Positions 36,917 through 47,900 of a stretch of 64,000 nucleotides of DNA are shown one piece after another. Every line of letters starts with the position of its first letter. Positions within the stretch are counted from its first letter, which is position 1. The stretch is from contig NZ_JANUSB010000007.1 in the NCBI RefSeq assembly GCF_024793895.1, forward strand, positions 62,001-126,000, given 5' to 3'. The DNA comes from Serratia sp. AKBS12 (GTDB lineage Bacteria; Pseudomonadota; Gammaproteobacteria; Enterobacterales; Enterobacteriaceae). The translations under genes and the position numbers were made by a program. The notes under the pieces were generated by a model. The model was given only the letters and a program-made list of their open reading frames with translations. It did not search any database and had not been told where the DNA came from.

Positions 36917-38071
36917 ATGAAAGCATTACATTTCGGAGCCGGGAATATCGGCCGTGGTTTTATCGGTAAACTGTTGGCCGATGCGCACGCCGAACTGACT
37001 TTTGCTGACGTCAACCAAACGGTGCTGGATGAAATCAACCAGCGTCACGGCTACCAGGTACACGTGGTGGGCGAACAGGCGCGCGTTGAACCGGTGATCA
37101 ACGTCAACGCGGTGAACAGCGGCAGTGACCAGGTATTGGCGCTGATTGCCGAGGTGGACCTCATCACCACCGCCGTTGGCCCGCAGGTGCTGGAAAGAAT
37201 CGCCGGCACGCTGGCCAGAGGGCTGATCACACGCCAGCAGCAGGGCAATCAGGCCGCGCTGAACATCATCGCCTGTGAAAACATGGTGCGCGGTACCAGC
37301 CAGCTGAAGCAGCACGTGTTCGCCGCGCTGACGGCAGAACAGCAGGCGTGGGTAGAGCAACACATCGGCTTTGTCGATTCTGCGGTGGATCGCATCGTGC
37401 CCCCGGCCAGAGCCGACAGCCAGGATCCACTGGAAGTGACGGTGGAAACCTTCAGCGAGTGGATTGTCGATCAAACCCAGTTCAAGGGAACACCGCCGGC
37501 GATCGCCGGCATGGAACTGACCGACAACCTGATGGCGTTCGTTGAGCGCAAACTTTTCACCCTGAATACCGGTCATGCCATCACCGCCTATCTCGGCCAA
37601 CAGGCGGGGCTGAACACCATTCGCGATGCGATTCTCGATCCGCAGATCCGCCGGGTAGTGAAAGGTGCGATGGAGGAGAGCGGCGCGGTGCTGATCAAAC
37701 GCTACGATTTTGACCCGGCGAAGCACGCGGCCTACATCGAGAAAATCCTTGGCCGTTTTGAAAATCCGTATCTGCATGACGAGGTAGAGCGGGTGGGGCG
37801 CCAGCCGTTGCGCAAACTGAGCGCCGGCGATCGGCTGATCAAACCGCTGCTGGGCACGCTGGAGTACGGCTTGCCGCACGATAACCTGATCCAGGGCATT
37901 GCCGCCGCCATGCACTACCGCAGCGAACAGGATCCGCAGGCGCAAGAGCTGGTGGAACTGCTGAATACGCGCGGGCCAAAAGCCACGCTGGTTCAGCTTT
38001 CCGGTCTGCCGGAGGACAGCGAGGTTGTAGAAAACGCCGTGGCTGTGTATAACGCCATGCAACGCCGCTAG
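36917..38071 (+). CDS. mtlD: Mannitol-1-phosphate 5-dehydrogenase
   Basis: MtlD oxidises mannitol 1-phosphate to fructose 6-phosphate with NAD+. ATG 36917 (GAAGG upstream) gives 384 residues (E. coli 382). N-terminal nucleotide-binding [19 protein letters not shown] is followed by the polyol-dehydrogenase domain with [11 protein letters not shown] and [16 protein letters not shown], the conserved catalytic lysine/histidine region. Second gene of the mannitol operon. Confidence 0.97.
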   Translation: MKALHFGAGNIGRGFIGKLLADAHAELTFADVNQTVLDEINQRHGYQVHVVGEQARVEPVINVNAVNSGSDQVLALIAEVDLITTAVGPQVLERIAGTLARGLITRQQQGNQAALNIIACENMVRGTSQLKQHVFAALTAEQQAWVEQHIGFVDSAVDRIVPPARADSQDPLEVTVETFSEWIVDQTQFKGTPPAIAGMELTDNLMAFVERKLFTLNTGHAITAYLGQQAGLNTIRDAILDPQIRRVVKGAMEESGAVLIKRYDFDPAKHAAYIEKILGRFENPYLHDEVERVGRQPLRKLSAGDRLIKPLLGTLEYGLPHDNLIQGIAAAMHYRSEQDPQAQELVELLNTRGPKATLVQLSGLPEDSEVVENAVAVYNAMQRR

Positions 38072-38209
38072 GTTTCGAGATTGGGCAGCACTCGAACTCC
38101 GCATGCACCTGGTGTACGCTCCGGGGGCGGTGTGCTGTCCACTTCCGGGCCAACCTCTATTGGCAATGAACCAAAGGGTGATGCAGCCAATCAATCACCC
38201 TATTACGCC

Positions 38210-38776
38210 ATGCGAAAAGCGACGATGATCGAGACTCAGGCATTTGAAAATCAGGTTCTGGAAAAGCTCAACGCCGGCAAGACGGTACGCGGGTTTCTGA
38301 TCGCAGCGGTTGATCTGCTGGCAGACGCGCTCAACGTGTTGGTGGTGCAGGTTTTCCGCAAGGACGACTACGCGGTGAAGTATGCCGTCGAACCGCTATT
38401 GTCCGGCGCCGGGCCGCTGGGTGAGCTGTCGGTACGGCTGAAACTGCTGTACGGGCTGGGGGTCATTTCCCGCCACGAATACGAGGATGCCGAATTGTTG
38501 ATGGCGATGCGTGAAGAGCTTAATCACGACGGCGCCGAATACCGCTTTGTCGATGACGAAATACTCGGCCCGTTCGGTGAATTGCACTGCGTAACGGCGC
38601 TGCCGCCGGTGCCGACCTTCCTGCAGCCCGGCGAGGCGGATGAATCGCTGATTGCCATGCAGCGCCAGCGTTATCAGCAGATGGTGCGTTCCACCATGGT
38701 ATTGTCGGTGACCGAGCTGATTGCCGGCATCGGTGCCAAACAGCCTTCGCGTCTTTCCCCTCTCGGACCGCCTTAA
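38210..38776 (+). CDS. mtlR: Mannitol operon repressor MtlR
   Basis: MtlR represses the mtl operon in E. coli but has no conventional DNA-binding motif; it belongs to the MltR family. From ATG 38210 it has 188 residues (E. coli 195). The conserved body runs from METQ-like MIETQAFENQVLEKLNAGK through FRKDDYAVKYAVEPLL, REELNHDGAEYRF and ILGPFGELHC. The start is uncertain: the frame is open to 38081 and ATG 38225 is also possible. Its stop codon overlaps the convergent LysE-type gene by four bases. Confidence 0.9.
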   Translation: MRKATMIETQAFENQVLEKLNAGKTVRGFLIAAVDLLADALNVLVVQVFRKDDYAVKYAVEPLLSGAGPLGELSVRLKLLYGLGVISRHEYEDAELLMAMREELNHDGAEYRFVDDEILGPFGELHCVTALPPVPTFLQPGEADESLIAMQRQRYQQMVRSTMVLSVTELIAGIGAKQPSRLSPLGPP

Positions 38777-39381
38777 GCGAACGCCGCACGCCATTCGTCA
38801 AACAGTAACCAGGCCGCAGTGAGCGCCATCAGGCCGGCCATGACGCCATTGAATAACCGCAGTTTCCACGCTACGCGCAGCGCATCACGCAGCCGATCGC
38901 CCAATATCGCCCACACCATCACGCAAGGGAAGTTCAGCAGCGTAAAGCCGGCTATCACCCACAGGGTATGGCTCAGACTGGCGCCGGTGCGCGGCGTAAA
39001 CAGGATCGCGACGTTAATCGCCATCAGCCAGGCCTTTGGGTTGACCGCCTGAAACAGCGCGCCGTTGACAAAGCGCATTGGCTGCGCCTGCTGTTTTGAC
39101 GCCGGCGAAGCGGCATTGAACAGTTTCCATGACAGCCATAGCAGATAGGCGCAGCCGATCACCGCCAGCGGGAAACGTAATACCGTGGCCCAGCTGAGAA
39201 TGGCAGCCAGCAGGCTGGTGGTCAGCGCCAACTGTATCGCACAGCCGGCGCTGATGCCGAACAGCATCGGCAGGGTACGACGCAGACCGAAGTTAACGCC
39301 GGACGAGGCCAGCAGCAGATTGTTCGGACCGGGTGTGATCGACATTACGGTCACGTAGCTGACAAAGGCTGAATCGAGCAT
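38773..39381 (-). CDS. LysE/RhtB-family amino-acid exporter
   Basis: A 202-residue, six-helix exporter of the LysE superfamily. MLDSAFVSYVTVMSITPGPNN holds the family's TPGPNN signature near residue 16, and NPKAWLMAINVAILF is the second conserved segment. ATG 39381 follows AAGGAA; an upstream in-frame ATG at 39453 would add 24 unconserved residues. It is divergent from a MocR-type regulator, a common arrangement in which the regulator controls the exporter. It replaces the yibT neighbourhood found between mtlR and yibL in E. coli. Confidence 0.88.
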   Translation of the reverse strand: MLDSAFVSYVTVMSITPGPNNLLLASSGVNFGLRRTLPMLFGISAGCAIQLALTTSLLAAILSWATVLRFPLAVIGCAYLLWLSWKLFNAASPASKQQAQPMRFVNGALFQAVNPKAWLMAINVAILFTPRTGASLSHTLWVIAGFTLLNFPCVMVWAILGDRLRDALRVAWKLRLFNGVMAGLMALTAAWLLFDEWRAAFA

Positions 39382-39470
39382 GGCAAGTTCCTTAAACGGT
39401 TGTGGGCAACAACCTCCAGCATAAGGCGTGACCTGACGTGGTGACAGATGCAAAAAACAGCTATTGTAAT

Positions 39471-39502
39471 GGGTACAATCATACCTAAAGCCAACTGTAC
39501 CC
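39471..39502. promoter_or_regulatory. Inverted repeat between the LysE and MocR genes
   Basis: GGGTACA at 39471-39477 and TGTACCC at 39496-39502 form a perfect inverted repeat with an 18-bp spacer, 18 bp upstream of the MocR-type start. It is a likely operator for the MocR-type regulator; the family often binds widely spaced half-sites. Confidence 0.45.
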
Positions 39503-39520
39503 CTTATTCGGAGAGAAACT

Positions 39521-40987
39521 GTGACCCTGCTTGATGAAAGCCCGGAAGTCCGCTACCTGCAACTGGCGGATACGCTGGCCGAAGCCATCCGACGCGGCGT
39601 GCTGATGCCCGGCAGTCGGCTACCCTCGGTACGACGCTGCGCACAGTCACACCGCGTCAGCATCAATACGGTGGTGGCAGCCTACCGCACGCTGGAAGAT
39701 CGCGGGCTGGTCGAGGCGCGGCCGCAGTCCGGTTTTTACGTGCGCAGCATACTGCCTGCGCCAAAAACGCCTTCGGCTCCCAGTACGCGTTTCGAGGCAC
39801 CGGCCGATAACGTGCTGGCGCTGATCGATACGGTATTTGCCGCGCAGCAGAACCCGGCGTTTACCAATATTTCGCTCGCCTGCCCGCAGACCGCGGATTT
39901 TTACCCCGGTGGCAAACTGAGCCGCATGTTGGCGTCGCAATTGCGCCGTCAGCCGGATCTGATCGGCAAATATGCGCTGCCGCCCGGCAGCTCACGGCTG
40001 CGTCAGCAAATCGCCCGGCGCGCGCTGACGCTCGGCATGCTGCTCGACCCGGCCGATATCACCCTGACCCACGGCTGCATGGAGGCCTTGCAGCTGGCGC
40101 TGCGGGTGACCACGCAGCCGGGGGATTGTGTTGGGCTGGAATCGCCCACCTATTTTTATTTGCTGCCGTTACTGGCCAGTCTGGGGCTGAAGGCAATTGA
40201 AATTCCCACCGATCCGCAGCACGGCCTGTCGCTGGACGCATTGGAACTGTTGCTGAGCGAACGGCGGTTGAATGCGGTGATCGCCATGCCGACGGTGCAG
40301 AATCCGTTGGGGTGCACGCTGCCGCTGGCGGCCAAAAAACGCCTGGCACGCCTGATGAACGATCATCAGGTGCCATTGATTGAAGACGGGTTATACGCCG
40401 AACTGCAATTCGGCACCAGCCAGACGCCGTCGGTTAAATCGTTCGACCGCGACGGTTGGGTGCTGTTCTGCTCCAGCTTCACCAAAACGCTGGCGCCTGA
40501 TTTTCGCGTCGGCTGGGTAGCCGGTGGGCGGTTCACCGACGCGTTGCGCAAACTGAAGGCGGTTTCGTCGATGGCCGAATCGCAATTACTGTGCGAAACG
40601 TTGGCAACGTTCCTGGAAAACGGCGGCTATGATCATCATCTGCGCAATTTGCGCAAACGCTATGCCGCGCAGGTCGACGAGGCGCGGGCGCTGATTGCCC
40701 GCCACTTTCCGCGTGGCACGCTGGCAACCCAGCCAGCCGGTGGGTTTGTCTTCTGGGTGGAGTTCCCGCCGGGAGTGGACAGTGAACGGCTGTTTCATCA
40801 GTTGCTGGAAGAGCAAATCTGCCTGACGCCGGGTACGCTGTATTCGCCGAGCGGGCGTTACCGTAACGGACTGCGGCTTTCCTGCTGTTATCCGTTCAAT
40901 GCGCGCTACAGCCATGCGCTGGCGCGGGTTGGTGCCAAGGCTTGCGAGATGAGCGGCCTGCCGCCGGGGATCGCAGCGGGCGGGTAA
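39521..40987 (+). CDS. MocR-family regulator (GntR winged helix fused to aminotransferase)
   Basis: A 488-residue fusion regulator. GTG 39521 is the start, with GGAGAG six bases upstream. Residues about 10-80 are a GntR winged helix ([20 protein letters not shown] and [14 protein letters not shown]). Residues about 120-470 form a fold-type I PLP aminotransferase domain with [15 protein letters not shown] as PLP-lysine segment. It resembles E. coli YdcR. It is divergent from the LysE-type exporter and probably activates it in response to an amino compound. Confidence 0.88.
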   Translation: MTLLDESPEVRYLQLADTLAEAIRRGVLMPGSRLPSVRRCAQSHRVSINTVVAAYRTLEDRGLVEARPQSGFYVRSILPAPKTPSAPSTRFEAPADNVLALIDTVFAAQQNPAFTNISLACPQTADFYPGGKLSRMLASQLRRQPDLIGKYALPPGSSRLRQQIARRALTLGMLLDPADITLTHGCMEALQLALRVTTQPGDCVGLESPTYFYLLPLLASLGLKAIEIPTDPQHGLSLDALELLLSERRLNAVIAMPTVQNPLGCTLPLAAKKRLARLMNDHQVPLIEDGLYAELQFGTSQTPSVKSFDRDGWVLFCSSFTKTLAPDFRVGWVAGGRFTDALRKLKAVSSMAESQLLCETLATFLENGGYDHHLRNLRKRYAAQVDEARALIARHFPRGTLATQPAGGFVFWVEFPPGVDSERLFHQLLEEQICLTPGTLYSPSGRYRNGLRLSCCYPFNARYSHALARVGAKACEMSGLPPGIAAGG

Positions 40988-41060
40988 CTGCGTGCGCATT
41001 TTGCTACAATGCACAAAACCCCTTTTTAACGTGCCGATTGCGGCACCCCAGGCAGACACC

Positions 41061-41423
41061 ATGAAAGAGAAAGAAAAGGCAGAGATCAAGCGCCTTAGCG
41101 ACCTGCTGGACGCACTGAACCATAAAGACGCCACCGTGATCCAACAGGGCAACCCGGATCTGATCGCACAACACCAAAAAGAAAAAGACAAACTGGCTGC
41201 GGAAATCGAGCGCTTGAAAAACGTGCGCGTCGAGAAGCTGAGCAACGAAGCGCAAAAGCTGCAACAGTTGCCGTTCAGCCGTGAAATCACCAAGAAAGAG
41301 CAGGCCGACATGGGTGCCCTGAAGAAAAGCGCACGTGGCCTGGTAGTCGTGCACCCGATGACGGCGCTGGGTCGTGAAATGGGCCTGAAAGTGGTCACCG
41401 GCTACGCGAAAAAAGCCTTCTGA
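41061..41423 (+). CDS. yibL: YibL, ribosome-associated DUF2810 protein
   Basis: A 120-residue protein identical in length to E. coli Yib[20 protein letters not shown] begins a charged coiled-coil half (about 1-80), followed by [20 protein letters not shown] and a basic C-terminus. YibL has been found with ribosomes in E. coli; its role is not established. The frame is open 23 codons upstream without conservation. In E. coli it follows the mtl operon. Confidence 0.92.
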   Translation: MKEKEKAEIKRLSDLLDALNHKDATVIQQGNPDLIAQHQKEKDKLAAEIERLKNVRVEKLSNEAQKLQQLPFSREITKKEQADMGALKKSARGLVVVHPMTALGREMGLKVVTGYAKKAF

Positions 41424-41432
41424 TGCCATACG

Positions 41433-41458
41433 CAGCGGGGAGAGCTGCCCCCCCGCTG
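41433..41458. terminator. Hairpin between convergent yibL and methyltransferase
   Basis: An 8-bp stem CAGCGGGG / CCCCGCTG with a ten-base loop begins 10 bp after the yibL stop. Position suggests a shared terminator, but there is no clear T-run. Confidence 0.4.
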
Positions 41459-41477
41459 TTCAATGCCGTCGCCGCCG

Positions 41478-42251
41478 TTAACCGAGCTTGTGAGTAACAA
41501 ACGCCTTGGTTTGATACGGTACGGTGACGGTTTCCTGCCCACGCAATTCCTCTTCCTGCGCCACCAGTTGGCGAACCTGTTCGATCACCTGCTCTTGCCG
41601 TACCTGCGGCAACGCGGCGATAAAGCTGGTTGAGCGCACGCGATTATACAGCACGTCCTCGACCGTACCGCGATGACCAAAGATAAACGCCTGCTCATGC
41701 AGTGGCGCGAACCCTTTGGCGGGGAACAGTCTGCGCCATTCGCCGGTATAAAAACGCGGCGCATCGCCCTGGTAGCGGTCGACTATCTGATTCAGCTTGC
41801 GCACCCAACCGACGCGCGCATCGCGCGTATTCCACACCAGGCCGAGCTTGCCGCCGGGCTTGAGAATGCGCTGGATTTCAGCCAGTGCCTGCGGCGTCGC
41901 GAACCAGTGGAACGACTGGGCGCAGACCACGGCATCAACCGATTCATCCGCTAGCGGAATGGCATCGGCGGTGGCTGCCAGCGTCTTCACCTGCGGCAGC
42001 GCCGCGGCGAGCCGGTCCAGCATCGGTACGATCGGCTCGACGGCAATCACCTCCGCCCCGCTATCGAGCAGGCGCGGCGTGAATTTACCGGTACCGGCAC
42101 CCAGGTCGATTACCGTTTGCCCTGCGTGCAGGCCAACCGCATTACGCAGCCAGTCGGCGATCTCCGTTGGGTAGCCCGGTCGTCCCTTGACGTAGCGGTC
42201 GGCGTTGCTCTGGTAACCGGTGGCCGCGGCGTGGTGAATGGACTGTGTCAT
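41478..42251 (-). CDS. Class I SAM-dependent methyltransferase
   Basis: A 257-residue methyltransferase of the UbiE/Methyltransf_11 type. Motif I VIDLGAGTGKFTP is near residue 47-59, followed by motif II VIAVEP and motif III-like LKPGGKLGLVWNT. ATG 42251 is preceded by GGAGAAGAT. The C-terminal half has no signature that fixes a substrate. It starts 21 bp after the stop of yiiM on the same strand and may share its transcript. Confidence 0.85.
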   Translation of the reverse strand: MTQSIHHAAATGYQSNADRYVKGRPGYPTEIADWLRNAVGLHAGQTVIDLGAGTGKFTPRLLDSGAEVIAVEPIVPMLDRLAAALPQVKTLAATADAIPLADESVDAVVCAQSFHWFATPQALAEIQRILKPGGKLGLVWNTRDARVGWVRKLNQIVDRYQGDAPRFYTGEWRRLFPAKGFAPLHEQAFIFGHRGTVEDVLYNRVRSTSFIAALPQVRQEQVIEQVRQLVAQEEELRGQETVTVPYQTKAFVTHKLG

Positions 42252-42272
42252 ATCTTCTCCTGCCATAATGAT

Positions 42273-42944
42273 TCAGCGGCCCAGCAGGCGGCGATTAAAG
42301 TCTTCTATCCTGCCTTCGCTGATACGCAGCAGCAGGGTTTTGCTCCAGCTGGCAGACAGCCCGGCGACCGACAGTAAACGGCGATACTGCTCTTCGTCGA
42401 ACGGCATGTGCCAGGCGATGCCAATGGCCTCGGCCACCGACACCTCGCTGTTGCGCGTCACCAGCTCCAGCGGACGATCGCTGCTGACCTGCCCGGGAGA
42501 AATCACCCGGTACAGCCAGCCGCAGCGGCCACTCTGCTGCATCAGCACCGACAGATCGTCAATAGCGAAATGATAGTTGAGTTTGAAGCATGGCGAGCGC
42601 GGCTGAGTTACCTGAATCAATGCCTCGCCCCAGCGGAAGATATCGCCCATAAACACCTGGTGCTCGGTCAGGCCAGCGGTAGACAGGTTTTCGCCGAACG
42701 CCGGCGCGCTGAACAGATCGGCCTGCGCCGGGAACTGTTCGCGCCAGTGGGCGTAATGTTCGCGCGGGTAGTGGCACAGCGCGCGATCCGGGCCGCCGTG
42801 AAAGCTTTTTTCTGCCTGCTGATCGCCTTCCAGGCCGAGCGGGGTCAGCTTGACGGCGCCGTCCACCTGCCGTTTGGCGATCGCGCTGGGGCGCCCGCCG
42901 TCATAGGGTTGGATCTGGCCGATATAAACTTCAGGGTGATGCAT
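42273..42944 (-). CDS. yiiM: MOSC-domain protein YiiM
   Basis: A 223-residue molybdenum-cofactor protein matching E. coli YiiM (224 aa), which reduces the mutagenic base analogue 6-hydroxylaminopurine. The MOSC domain has LGLEGDQQAEKSFHGGPDRA and APAFGENLSTAGLTE; QPRSPCFKLNYHF contains the conserved Cys that ligates molybdenum. A C-terminal 3-alpha domain follows (about 165-223). In E. coli it lies near sodA, as here. Confidence 0.94.
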   Translation of the reverse strand: MHHPEVYIGQIQPYDGGRPSAIAKRQVDGAVKLTPLGLEGDQQAEKSFHGGPDRALCHYPREHYAHWREQFPAQADLFSAPAFGENLSTAGLTEHQVFMGDIFRWGEALIQVTQPRSPCFKLNYHFAIDDLSVLMQQSGRCGWLYRVISPGQVSSDRPLELVTRNSEVSVAEAIGIAWHMPFDEEQYRRLLSVAGLSASWSKTLLLRISEGRIEDFNRRLLGR

Positions 42945-43162
42945 AGCGCCTCCGTTTCGCTTACCCGGCGTCCGGCAGGTCTCAAGATTGCCGCGCCGCT
43001 GGCGTGGGCGCAGGCGCTGAAACGCGCTGGCGGTGGGGTAAAGTTGTCAGGAAAACAGCATAGCCTGACTGGCGGTTTTTATGTGCGCTTTTTACCATGC
43101 TGCGCAAATTTAATTGCCCGGCGGCGGGTGGCATGCGGGATGCATTCTGGCGAACGTCAGGC

Positions 43163-43190
43163 AAAAAAATGCCCGCATCAAGCGGGCATC
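43163..43190 (-). terminator. Intrinsic terminator of sodA
   Basis: Read on the minus strand, the stem ATGCCCGC / GCGGGCAT is followed by a run of T (AAAAAAA at 43163-43169 on the plus strand). It lies 19 bp downstream of the sodA stop. Confidence 0.85.
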
Positions 43191-43208
43191 GGCAGGGCGT
43201 GGCGCGAA

Positions 43209-43829
43209 TTACTTCTTCGCGGCGAAGCGTGCTGCCGCTTCGTCCCAGTTAACCACGTTCCAGAATGCCTTGATGTAATCAGGACGTTTGTTCTGATACT
43301 TCAGGTAGTAAGCGTGTTCCCACACGTCCAGACCAATGATTGGGAAACCGGATGCGCCGGCAACCGCCTCGCCCATCAGCGGGCTGTCCTGGTTAGCGGT
43401 GGAAACGACCGCCAGTTTGTCGCCTTTCAGCACCAGCCAGGCCCAACCGGAACCGAAACGGGTCGCAGCGGCTTTTTCGAACTCTTCCTGGAATTTCTCA
43501 ACGCTGCCGAAGTCGCGCTCGATAGCCGCCTTCAGATCGCCAGACAGGGTAGTGCCGGTTTTCAGGCCTTTCCAGAACAGGCTGTGGTTAGCGTGGCCGC
43601 CCGCGTTGTTACGCATGAAAGTGCGCTTGTCGGCTGGCACTTTGTCCAGGTCCTGGATCAGCTCTTCAACGCTCAGCGAAGCCAGCTCGGGATAAGCTTC
43701 CAGCACGGTGTTGGCGTTGTTGACGTAGGTCTGATGGTGTTTGGTGTGATGGATTTCCATCGTCTGCTTGTCAAAGTGCGGTTCCAGTGCGTCGTAAGCG
43801 TACGGCAGTGATGGCAGTGAATAACTCAT
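43209..43829 (-). CDS. sodA: Manganese superoxide dismutase
   Basis: SodA converts superoxide to hydrogen peroxide and oxygen in the cytoplasm. 206 residues (E. coli 206), from [10 protein letters not shown] at 43829. Metal ligands are visible: His27 in [12 protein letters not shown], a second His in [10 protein letters not shown], and the Asp and His of [10 protein letters not shown]. The GGHANH and QDSP segments fit the Mn type. A Fur-like box lies 84 bp upstream, consistent with iron repression known for E. coli sodA. Confidence 0.97.
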   Translation of the reverse strand: MSYSLPSLPYAYDALEPHFDKQTMEIHHTKHHQTYVNNANTVLEAYPELASLSVEELIQDLDKVPADKRTFMRNNAGGHANHSLFWKGLKTGTTLSGDLKAAIERDFGSVEKFQEEFEKAAATRFGSGWAWLVLKGDKLAVVSTANQDSPLMGEAVAGASGFPIIGLDVWEHAYYLKYQNKRPDYIKAFWNVVNWDEAAARFAAKK

Positions 43830-43909
43830 GATCATCGTCTCCAGTGTTGTTGGGCGGCGCAAGGTTGTAAGCACCGCGTAAGCAGTCGGATCATTATAGT
43901 TAATTAAAT

Positions 43910-43931
43910 GATATTGAAAATGATTATCAAT
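43910..43931. promoter_or_regulatory. Fur-like box upstream of sodA
   Basis: The AT-rich 19-mer ATTGAAAATGATTATCAAT (43913-43931) resembles the Fur consensus GATAATGATAATCATTATC, including an ATGATTATC core. It lies in the sodA promoter region, between sodA and fdhD. Confidence 0.65.
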
Positions 43932-43956
43932 GCCTGATGATTTGTGTGGTTTTTAT

Positions 43957-44808
43957 TTAATCAACGATACGCTGAGGATGGCTAAACACCGTGGCACGGC
44001 CGGTGCGGCTGAATCCGACCAGCGTCAGATTGCTGCGTTCGGCGATCTCCACCGCCAAAGAAGTGGCAGCAGAAACAACGAATAAGATTTCCACGCCGCA
44101 CATGGCGGTTTTTTGTACCATTTCGTAACTGGCGCGGCTGGAGGCCAGCACCGCGCCGTGCTGCCAGTCCTGTCCGGCGCGCACGCCGAGCAGTTTGTCG
44201 AGCGCCACGTGGCGGCCAATGTCTTCACAGCCGCCCAGCATCTCGCCCTGTGGCGTGATCCAGCTGGCAGCGTGGGTACAGCCGGTCAATTGACCGACCT
44301 GTTGCACCTGGCGTAACTGTTCCAGCGCGCGATCGAGGTTGCTAAGGGAAAAGCGCTGGCTGAACGGCAACGGCGGGATGGGGCGGTAGATCTCCGCCAG
44401 CTGTTCGATACCGCACACGCCGCAGCCGGTGCGGCCGGCCAACGCACGACGGCGCAGCTTGAGTTCGGCGAAACGGCGACTGGAAAGCTCGATATCCACT
44501 TCCAGTCCGTTACAGACCTGATTAATCTCTATACTGTAAATGTCGCGCGGTGACGCGATGATGCCTTCCGACAGGGAAAATCCCAGGGCGAACGCCTCGA
44601 GATCCTTGGGAGAACACATCATCACCACGTGCGAAATACCGTTATAGACCAGAGCTACCGGCACTTCTTCCGCCAGCCAGTCCTGTTGGGCAGTAGCCAA
44701 CTGACCGCGTTGAAATACCGTAGTGCGACTCACGCCTGTGAGCGCGATCGCATTTGTTTGCTGCTCTAGGTCTATATTGTTCACTTTACTGGCACCTGTT
44801 TGTAACAA
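43957..44808 (-). CDS. fdhD: Formate dehydrogenase accessory sulfurtransferase FdhD
   Basis: FdhD transfers sulfur from IscS to the molybdenum bis-MGD cofactor, needed for active formate dehydrogenases. 283 residues (E. coli 277). Seen: [18 protein letters not shown], the CxxC motif in [10 protein letters not shown] (catalytic cysteines), [11 protein letters not shown] and [16 protein letters not shown]. It is divergent from fdoG across 135 bp, as in E. coli. Confidence 0.96.
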   Translation of the reverse strand: MLQTGASKVNNIDLEQQTNAIALTGVSRTTVFQRGQLATAQQDWLAEEVPVALVYNGISHVVMMCSPKDLEAFALGFSLSEGIIASPRDIYSIEINQVCNGLEVDIELSSRRFAELKLRRRALAGRTGCGVCGIEQLAEIYRPIPPLPFSQRFSLSNLDRALEQLRQVQQVGQLTGCTHAASWITPQGEMLGGCEDIGRHVALDKLLGVRAGQDWQHGAVLASSRASYEMVQKTAMCGVEILFVVSAATSLAVEIAERSNLTLVGFSRTGRATVFSHPQRIVD

Positions 44809-44943
44809 CCACAGTTACCGTATGGTAATATGTGGCGGTTGTATCGTTATAAATATAACAACGGTTATTTTAGCGCTTCACGCTTCGGCGGGGAAAGCGC
44901 ATTCGAAACAATGTGACAATCGCGATAGAGAAAGGAGATCCCC

Positions 44944-47900
44944 ATGCAGGTCAGCAGAAGGCAGTTCTTTAAGATCTGCGCTGGCGGTATGGCAGGAACG
45001 ACGGTAGCCGCTTTGGGGTTTACCCCGGAACTGGCGCTGGCGGAAACGCGGCAGTACAAACTGTTGCGCGCCCGTGAAACCCGTAATACCTGTACGTATT
45101 GTTCCGTCGGCTGCGGGCTGTTGATGTACAGCCTTGGCGATGGCGCCAAAAACGCCAAACAAAGCATTTTCCATATCGAAGGGGATCCGGACCATCCGGT
45201 CAACCGCGGCGCGCTTTGCCCGAAAGGCGCTGGTCTGGTGGATTTCATCCACAGCGAAAGCCGGCTTGAATACCCAGAATACCGTGCACCCGGTTCCGAC
45301 AAATGGCAGCGCATCAGCTGGGATGACGCGTTTACCCGCATCGCCAAACTGATGAAGGAAGACCGTGACGCCAATTTCATTGCCAAAAATGAACAGGGCG
45401 TGACCGTCAACCGCTGGTTGAGCACCGGCATGCTGTGCGCATCGGCATCGAGCAACGAAACCGGTTATTTGACGCAAAAATTTAGTCGCGCTCTCGGCAT
45501 GCTTGCCGTAGACAACCAGGCGCGTGTCTGACACGGACCAACGGTAGCAAGTCTTGCTCCAACATTTGGTCGCGGTGCGATGACCAACCACTGGGTTGAT
45601 ATCAAGAACGCGAATCTGGTTATCGTCATGGGCGGTAACGCGGCCGAAGCGCATCCGGTGGGTTTCCGCTGGGCGATGGAAGCCAAAATTCATAATAAAG
45701 CCAAGCTGATCGTCATCGATCCGCGCTTTACCCGTACGGCATCAGTGGCGGATTTCTATACGCCAATCCGTTCCGGCACCGACATTGCCTTCCTGTCGGG
45801 CGTACTGCTGTACCTGATGACCAACGAAAAAATCAACCGCCAATACGTTGAAGCCTACACCAACGCCAGCCTGCTGGTGCGTGACGACTTCAGCTTCGAA
45901 GACGGCCTGTTCAGTGGCTACGACGCGGAAAACCGCCGCTACGACAAAACCAGCTGGAACTATCAGCTCGACGAAAACGGCTATGCCAAGCGTGACGTCA
46001 CGCTGCAGGATCCGCGCTGCGTGTGGAATCTGCTGAAACAGCACGTCAGCCGCTATACCCCCGAGGTGGTGGAAAATATCTGTGGCACGCCGAAGGCGGA
46101 TTTCCTCCAGGTGTGCGAATACATCGCCGAAACCAGCGTGAATGACAAAACCGCCTCGTTCCTGTACGCCCTTGGCTGGACACAGCACTCGGTCGGCGCA
46201 CAGAACATCCGTACCATGGCGATGATCCAGCTGTTGCTCGGCAACATGGGCATGGCAGGCGGCGGGGTTAACGCCCTGCGCGGCCACTCCAACATTCAGG
46301 GTCTGACCGACCTTGGCCTGTTGTCGCAGAGCCTGACCGGCTACATGTCGCTGCCGTCCGACAAGCAGACCGATCTGGACAGCTACCTGGCCGCCAACAC
46401 GCCGAAGGCGCTGCTGCCGGGGCAGGTGAACTACTGGAGCAACTACCCGAAATTCTTTGTCAGCCTGATGAAGAGCTTCTACGGCGACAAGGCGCAGAAG
46501 GACAACGCCTGGGGCTTTGACTGGTTGCCGAAGTGGGACAAGGGCTACGACGTACTGCAATATTTCGAAATGATGTCGCAGGGCCAGGTGAATGGCTACT
46601 TCTGCCAGGGCTTTAACCCGGTGGCGTCGTTCCCGAACAAAAACAAGGTGATCGCCTCGCTCTCCAAGCTGAAGTTCCTGGTGACCATTGACCCGTTGAA
46701 CACCGAAACCTCCAACTTCTGGCAGAACCACGGCGAGTTCAACGACGTCGATCCGGCGAAGATTCAGACCGAAGTGTTCCGCCTGCCGTCCACCTGCTTC
46801 GCCGAGGAAAACGGCTCGATCGTCAACTCCGGTCGCTGGCTGCAATGGCACTGGAAAGGCGCCGACGCCCCGGGCGAAGCGATGAACGACGGGGAAATCC
46901 TGGCGGGCATCTTCACCCGTCTGCGCGAGATGTATGCGCGCGACGGCGGCGCGGTGCCGGAACCGGTGCTGAACATGAGCTGGGACTATCTGACCCCGGA
47001 CAACCCTGCCTCGGAAGAGGTGGCGATGGAAAGCAACGGCAAGGCGCTGGCCGATCTGCTGGACGCCGACGGCAAAGTGGTGGTGAAGAAAGGCGAACAG
47101 CTCAGTTCGTTTGCGCAATTGCGCGACGACGGTACCACCGCCAGCGGTTGCTGGATCTTCGCCGGCAGCTGGACGCCGGCCGGTAACCAGATGGCGCGCC
47201 GTGATAACGCCGATCCATCCGGACTGGGCAATACGCTGGGCTGGGCCTGGGCATGGCCGCTCAACCGCCGCATTCTGTATAACCGCGCATCGGCGGATCC
47301 GTCCGGCAAGCCGTGGGACGCCAGGCGCCAACTGCTGGAGTGGGACGGTGCCAAGTGGTCCGGCGCGGATATTCCGGACTACAGCACCGCCGCACCGGAC
47401 AGCGACGTCGGGCCGTTCATCATGCAGCCGGAAGGCATGGGCCGCCTGTTCGCCACCGACAAGATGGCGGAAGGGCCGTTCCCGGAACACTACGAGCCGT
47501 TTGAAACGCCGCTCGGCACCAACCCGTTGCACCCGAACGTGGTGTCCAACCCGGCGGCGCGCGTGTTCAAGGACGATCTGGCGGCGATGGGCACTTCCGA
47601 CAAGTTCCCGTATGTTGGCACCACCTATCGTCTGACCGAGCATTTCCACTACTGGACCAAGCACGCACAGCTCAACGCCATCGCGCAGCCGGAACAGTTT
47701 GTTGAAATCGGTGAGAAACTGGCGGAGAAAAAAGGCATCAAGCACGGCGACACGGTGAAAGTCAGCTCCAACCGTGGCTTTATCAAGGCCAAGGCGGTGG
47801 TGACCAAGCGTATTCGTACGCTGCAGGTTAACGGGCAGGAGGTGGACACCATCGGCATCCCGATCCACTGGGGTTATGAAGGCCTGACGAAGAAAGGCTT

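Noticed and set aside
45529-45579. Apparent nonsense mutation splitting fdoG into two genes
   Set aside because: The TGA is at the conserved selenocysteine position, in the expected protein context, with a SECIS-like hairpin and selA/selB nearby.
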